Source: Cyanobacteria bacterium UBA3803 (GTDB lineage: Bacteria; Cyanobacteriota; Vampirovibrionia; Gastranaerophilales; Gastranaerophilaceae). From it: a stretch of 8,017 nt of DNA. Under the pieces are notes generated by a model that saw only the letters and a list, made by a program, of their open reading frames with translations, searched no databases and was not told where the DNA came from. The stretch covers positions 1-8,017 of the forward strand of contig DFEL01000119.1 of NCBI GenBank assembly GCA_002369055.1. Direction: 5' to 3'. Made by a program: the position numbers and the translations under genes. Of the stretch, positions 5,518 through 8,017 are shown piece after piece. The number at the start of each line of letters is the position of its first letter. Position 1 is the stretch's first letter.

Positions 5518-6456
5518 TTAAACAGTAACCGTTTCTATTACTTCAACATATCTTCCTGCATAAACTGCGGCAACTGCACCATCAGCAGCAGCTGTTATTA
5601 CCTGTCTTAAAGGTGTTGTTCTAACATCTCCAATAGCATATACACCTTTTACATTTGTTTGCATTTTATCGTCTGTAACAATAAAACCATTATTATCCTG
5701 CTCAACTTGCCCGTTAAATAATTCAACATTTGGTGTAAATCCTATATATGGAAAAATTCCGTTAATTTCTAAATCTTTAACTTCTCCTGTTTTAACATTT
5801 TCTATAACAGCTTTTTTAACTAAATCATCACCTTGAATTTCTTTTACAACTGTGTCGTAAATAAATTCAAGTTTTTCGTTTTTAAATGCACGTTCTTGAA
5901 CAATTTTATCGGCTCTTAATTCGTTTCTTCTGTGAATTAAATAAACCTTATCGGCAAAACGAGTTAAATACATAGCTTCTTCAACAGCAGCATTGCCGCC
6001 ACCCACAACAGCAACTACTTTTTCTTTATAAAATGCACCATCACAAACTGCACAATAACTTACACCTCGTCCTACAAATTCCTTTTCTCCTGCAACACCA
6101 AGTTTTTTAGGTTGTGCTCCTGTCGCAATGATAATGGCTTTTGCTTTGAAAACACCGTTTAGCGTTGTAACAGTTTTAATTTCTGAATTTAAATCAACAC
6201 TTTGTATTTCTTCCATTGGGAATTTTTCAACACCAAACATATCCGCATGTTCTTCGAATTGTTCCATTAACTCATAACCGCCGACTTTTTTAAATCCGGT
6301 GTAATTCTCCAACTCTAAATAATTACTTGGCTGCCCGCCAAACATACTTATATCAATTACAGCAACTTTTGCCGCACTTCTTGCTGCATAAACAGCAGCA
6401 CTTAATCCTGCCGGCCCGCCACCTAAAATAATAATATCAAATTGTTTTTCTTCCAT
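5518..6456 (-). CDS. trxB: Thioredoxin reductase (NADPH-dependent, low-Mr bacterial type)
   Basis: A cytoplasmic FAD enzyme that uses NADPH to reduce thioredoxin, which maintains protein thiols. At 312 residues it has the normal length of the bacterial enzyme. Visible motifs: FAD-binding GGGPAG (12-17); GGQ at 40-42; ATGAQP (111-116); redox-active C135-A-V-C138 followed by D139; an NADPH-domain glycine loop GGGNAAVEEA (152-161), where many relatives have GGGDSA; H175-R-R with R181, which favours NADPH; and the second FAD motif GDVRTTPLRQV near the C terminus. The ATG has GAGGAG six bases upstream. It is the last gene of an apparent pgi-secreted protein-trxB operon, with 10 bases between it and the preceding stop. 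Keeping the HRR motif argues against a ferredoxin-dependent relative. Confidence 0.96.
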   Translation of the reverse strand: MEEKQFDIIILGGGPAGLSAAVYAARSAAKVAVIDISMFGGQPSNYLELENYTGFKKVGGYELMEQFEEHADMFGVEKFPMEEIQSVDLNSEIKTVTTLNGVFKAKAIIIATGAQPKKLGVAGEKEFVGRGVSYCAVCDGAFYKEKVVAVVGGGNAAVEEAMYLTRFADKVYLIHRRNELRADKIVQERAFKNEKLEFIYDTVVKEIQGDDLVKKAVIENVKTGEVKDLEINGIFPYIGFTPNVELFNGQVEQDNNGFIVTDDKMQTNVKGVYAIGDVRTTPLRQVITAAADGAVAAVYAGRYVEVIETVTV

Positions 6457-6466
6457 TGTAAACTCC

Positions 6467-6970
6467 TCAATATAATCCTGTTTCTGATACTTTAGAACCC
6501 TTTAATTCATAAACAGCAGTTTTAATATCTTCATATTTTTTACGATATTCATCATAACGTACCGTTGTCAAAGTCAACTCATTTACACCTGTAAAAGTAT
6601 TTCCGCTAAGTTTTATACGTACCGTATCTTTTACATTTGTATAACCCTCTTTTTCATAGTGAGTAAACGTAATTTCACTATCCGTAACATCCTCTAAATA
6701 AATTTCTGCAACCGCTGCCGTAACAGGGTTTCTTAATTCTATGACGTTACCACTGCGACGTAAGTTCCACAAATCCAGACTTGATTTTGAAAAAGTTTTT
6801 GGACTGTTTGTAGAAATTTGAGTTGACTGAACACTCCAAGTGCCGAAAAACTGTTTCGGCACTGCGTTTATCATTGAAATACCCGCTTTTAAAACATAAT
6901 TGTCTTGTGCTGAAACAGTTATCGAACTTGCTAACAATATTATTATAAATAATATAATTACTTTTTTCAT
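6467..6970 (-). CDS. Small secreted protein of unknown function
   Basis: I do not recognise a named family. The N terminus is a clear Sec signal peptide: MKK, a strongly hydrophobic stretch (about 4-14) and a likely cleavage site after V-S-A at 19-21. There is no lipobox cysteine, and in fact no cysteine at all, so the mature protein of about 146 residues is probably soluble in the periplasm or exported. After FFGTWSV (41-47) come alternating polar/hydrophobic strands such as LWNLRRSGNVIELRNP (67-82) and later IKLSGNTFTG, which suggest an all-beta fold, perhaps lipocalin- or barrel-like. It starts three bases after the pgi stop with no Shine-Dalgarno, so translation is probably coupled. Placement between pgi and trxB gives no clear functional clue. 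Confidence 0.85.
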   Translation of the reverse strand: MKKVIILFIIILLASSITVSAQDNYVLKAGISMINAVPKQFFGTWSVQSTQISTNSPKTFSKSSLDLWNLRRSGNVIELRNPVTAAVAEIYLEDVTDSEITFTHYEKEGYTNVKDTVRIKLSGNTFTGVNELTLTTVRYDEYRKKYEDIKTAVYELKGSKVSETGLY

Positions 6971-6973
6971 TAT

Positions 6974-8017
6974 TTATTGTTTTGCCATTTTTTCTTGAAG
7001 AGTTTTGGCAGATTCTTCATAACCTGCTCTACCCATCAAAGCATAAGTGTAGTTTTTAGCTTGTTCCACACCCGGTTGATTAAACGTATTAATATTGTAT
7101 AATTCACCTGCAATTGCTGTTTGAACCTCTAACATATATAACAATTGAGCAACATTGTATGCATCAACTTTTGGTAATGTAATTGTTACTGTCGGACGTT
7201 TGTAATCTGACAACGCAACTCTTGTAGAATCTGCTTCTGCATTAATCAATTGATTAATTGTTTTACCACCTAAGTATCCTATTCCTGTATATTCAAAAAT
7301 ATTTGGTATTTCTAAAGTATTATCAAATTCACCAACACGAATAAAGTTAATAACTTTATCATTTGGACCTTCATTATAAAGTTGAATTTGCGAGTGTTGG
7401 TCTGTTGCACCTAAAGCTTTTATAGGTGTAGGACCGCAATTAACTTGTTTACCTTTATTATTAACTTCTTTACCTAATGATTCTGCCCATAATTGAACAT
7501 ACCAGTCTGAAATATATTTTAATCTGCTTGAATATGGCATCATTACGGATAAATTTTTCTTTTTCTTTGTATCCATTAAGAAATGAATTAAAGCATTTTG
7601 AGCAGCGATATTATTATGGATATCCGTATTCTTCAATTCCAAATCCATATCTTTAACACCGTTCATCATTTCATCAATGTTAATACCAACTAAAGCAAAT
7701 GGTAATAAGCCAACTGCTGAAAATACTGAAAAACGACCGCCTACATCATCAGGAACTACAAATGTTTTGTAACCTTCTTGATCTGCTAATTGTCTTAAAA
7801 TACCTGTTTTTTGGTCAGTCGTAGCAACAATATTTTTTCTGTAATCATCGCCTAATTGTTGCTCCATCAAATTCTTTATAATCATATATTGCGACATTGT
7901 TTCAGCAGTCGAACCGGATTTTGTAATAACATTAACAAGAGTTCTTTTTAAATCAATCACTTGCAACAAACCTGTCATTTGGTCAGGATCAATATTGTCA
8001 AGGAAAAATATTCTTGG
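6974..8017 (-). CDS. pgi: Glucose-6-phosphate isomerase, C-terminal part (runs off right edge)
   Basis: Interconverts glucose 6-phosphate and fructose 6-phosphate in glycolysis and gluconeogenesis, in the cytoplasm. The frame stays open to the right edge, so the 347 codons seen are the C-terminal part. An internal ATG at 7978 is not the start: upstream codons read PRIFFLDNIDPDQ, which is PGI sequence. Two SIS-type sugar-phosphate domains are represented. Family marks include TKSGSTAET in the phosphate-binding loop, GGRFSVFSAVG (signature 1), WAESLGKE with the catalytic-base glutamate, ATDQHSQ with the ring-opening histidine, and FNQPGVEQAK with the C-terminal active-site lysine. The gene appears intact and active. 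It leads the operon within this window, followed by the secreted-protein gene after three bases; its promoter lies outside. Confidence 0.95.
   Translation of the reverse strand, partial: PRIFFLDNIDPDQMTGLLQVIDLKRTLVNVITKSGSTAETMSQYMIIKNLMEQQLGDDYRKNIVATTDQKTGILRQLADQEGYKTFVVPDDVGGRFSVFSAVGLLPFALVGINIDEMMNGVKDMDLELKNTDIHNNIAAQNALIHFLMDTKKKKNLSVMMPYSSRLKYISDWYVQLWAESLGKEVNNKGKQVNCGPTPIKALGATDQHSQIQLYNEGPNDKVINFIRVGEFDNTLEIPNIFEYTGIGYLGGKTINQLINAEADSTRVALSDYKRPTVTITLPKVDAYNVAQLLYMLEVQTAIAGELYNINTFNQPGVEQAKNYTYALMGRAGYEESAKTLQEKMAKQ

Overview
The window is strongly A+T-rich chromosomal DNA from what looks like a Gram-negative-type bacterium, since it holds a secreted protein with a signal peptide and a relative of the type IV pilus/type II secretion ATPases. 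I suspect, from general gene character and not from any database search, a gut lineage related to non-photosynthetic Cyanobacteria (Gastranaerophilales/Melainabacteria type). An AT-rich Firmicute or another phylum is not excluded. I see no mobile elements, CRISPR array, tRNA or rRNA genes.

Layout. (1) Bases 1-361, minus strand: the 5' part of rpsE (ribosomal protein S5) with a long acidic N-terminal extension. It begins its own transcript here and does not follow rplR. (2) Bases 613-1011, plus strand: a small unrecognised protein with a dense Cys/His cluster near its N terminus and two 11-residue amphipathic repeats near its C terminus, closed by a terminator. (3) Bases 1092-1496, minus strand: rpsP (S16) with an Ala/Glu-rich C-terminal tail and a leader that can fold into a hairpin whose loop complements the rpsP ribosome-binding site. 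(4) Bases 1690-5467, plus strand: a tight three-gene signalling cassette. It encodes a soluble multi-domain histidine kinase, a single-domain CheY-like response regulator and a shortened, degenerate PilB/GspE-like protein with an MshEN-type N-terminal domain. A strong terminator follows. (5) Bases 5518-8017, minus strand: an apparent operon of pgi (glucose-6-phosphate isomerase, running off the right edge), a small secreted protein and trxB (thioredoxin reductase).

The housekeeping genes are ordinary in function. The part that most deserves attention is the cassette at 1690-5467. The kinase has a receiver-like domain that has lost its conserved lysine and a C-terminal domain that resembles a GGDEF fold without its active site. 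The third gene keeps a Walker A loop but appears to have lost the Asp box, the Walker B order, the His box and the arginines that active secretion ATPases use. My inference is that this is a phosphorelay feeding a nucleotide-binding switch or scaffold, rather than a pilus motor. The sequence alone does not prove it.
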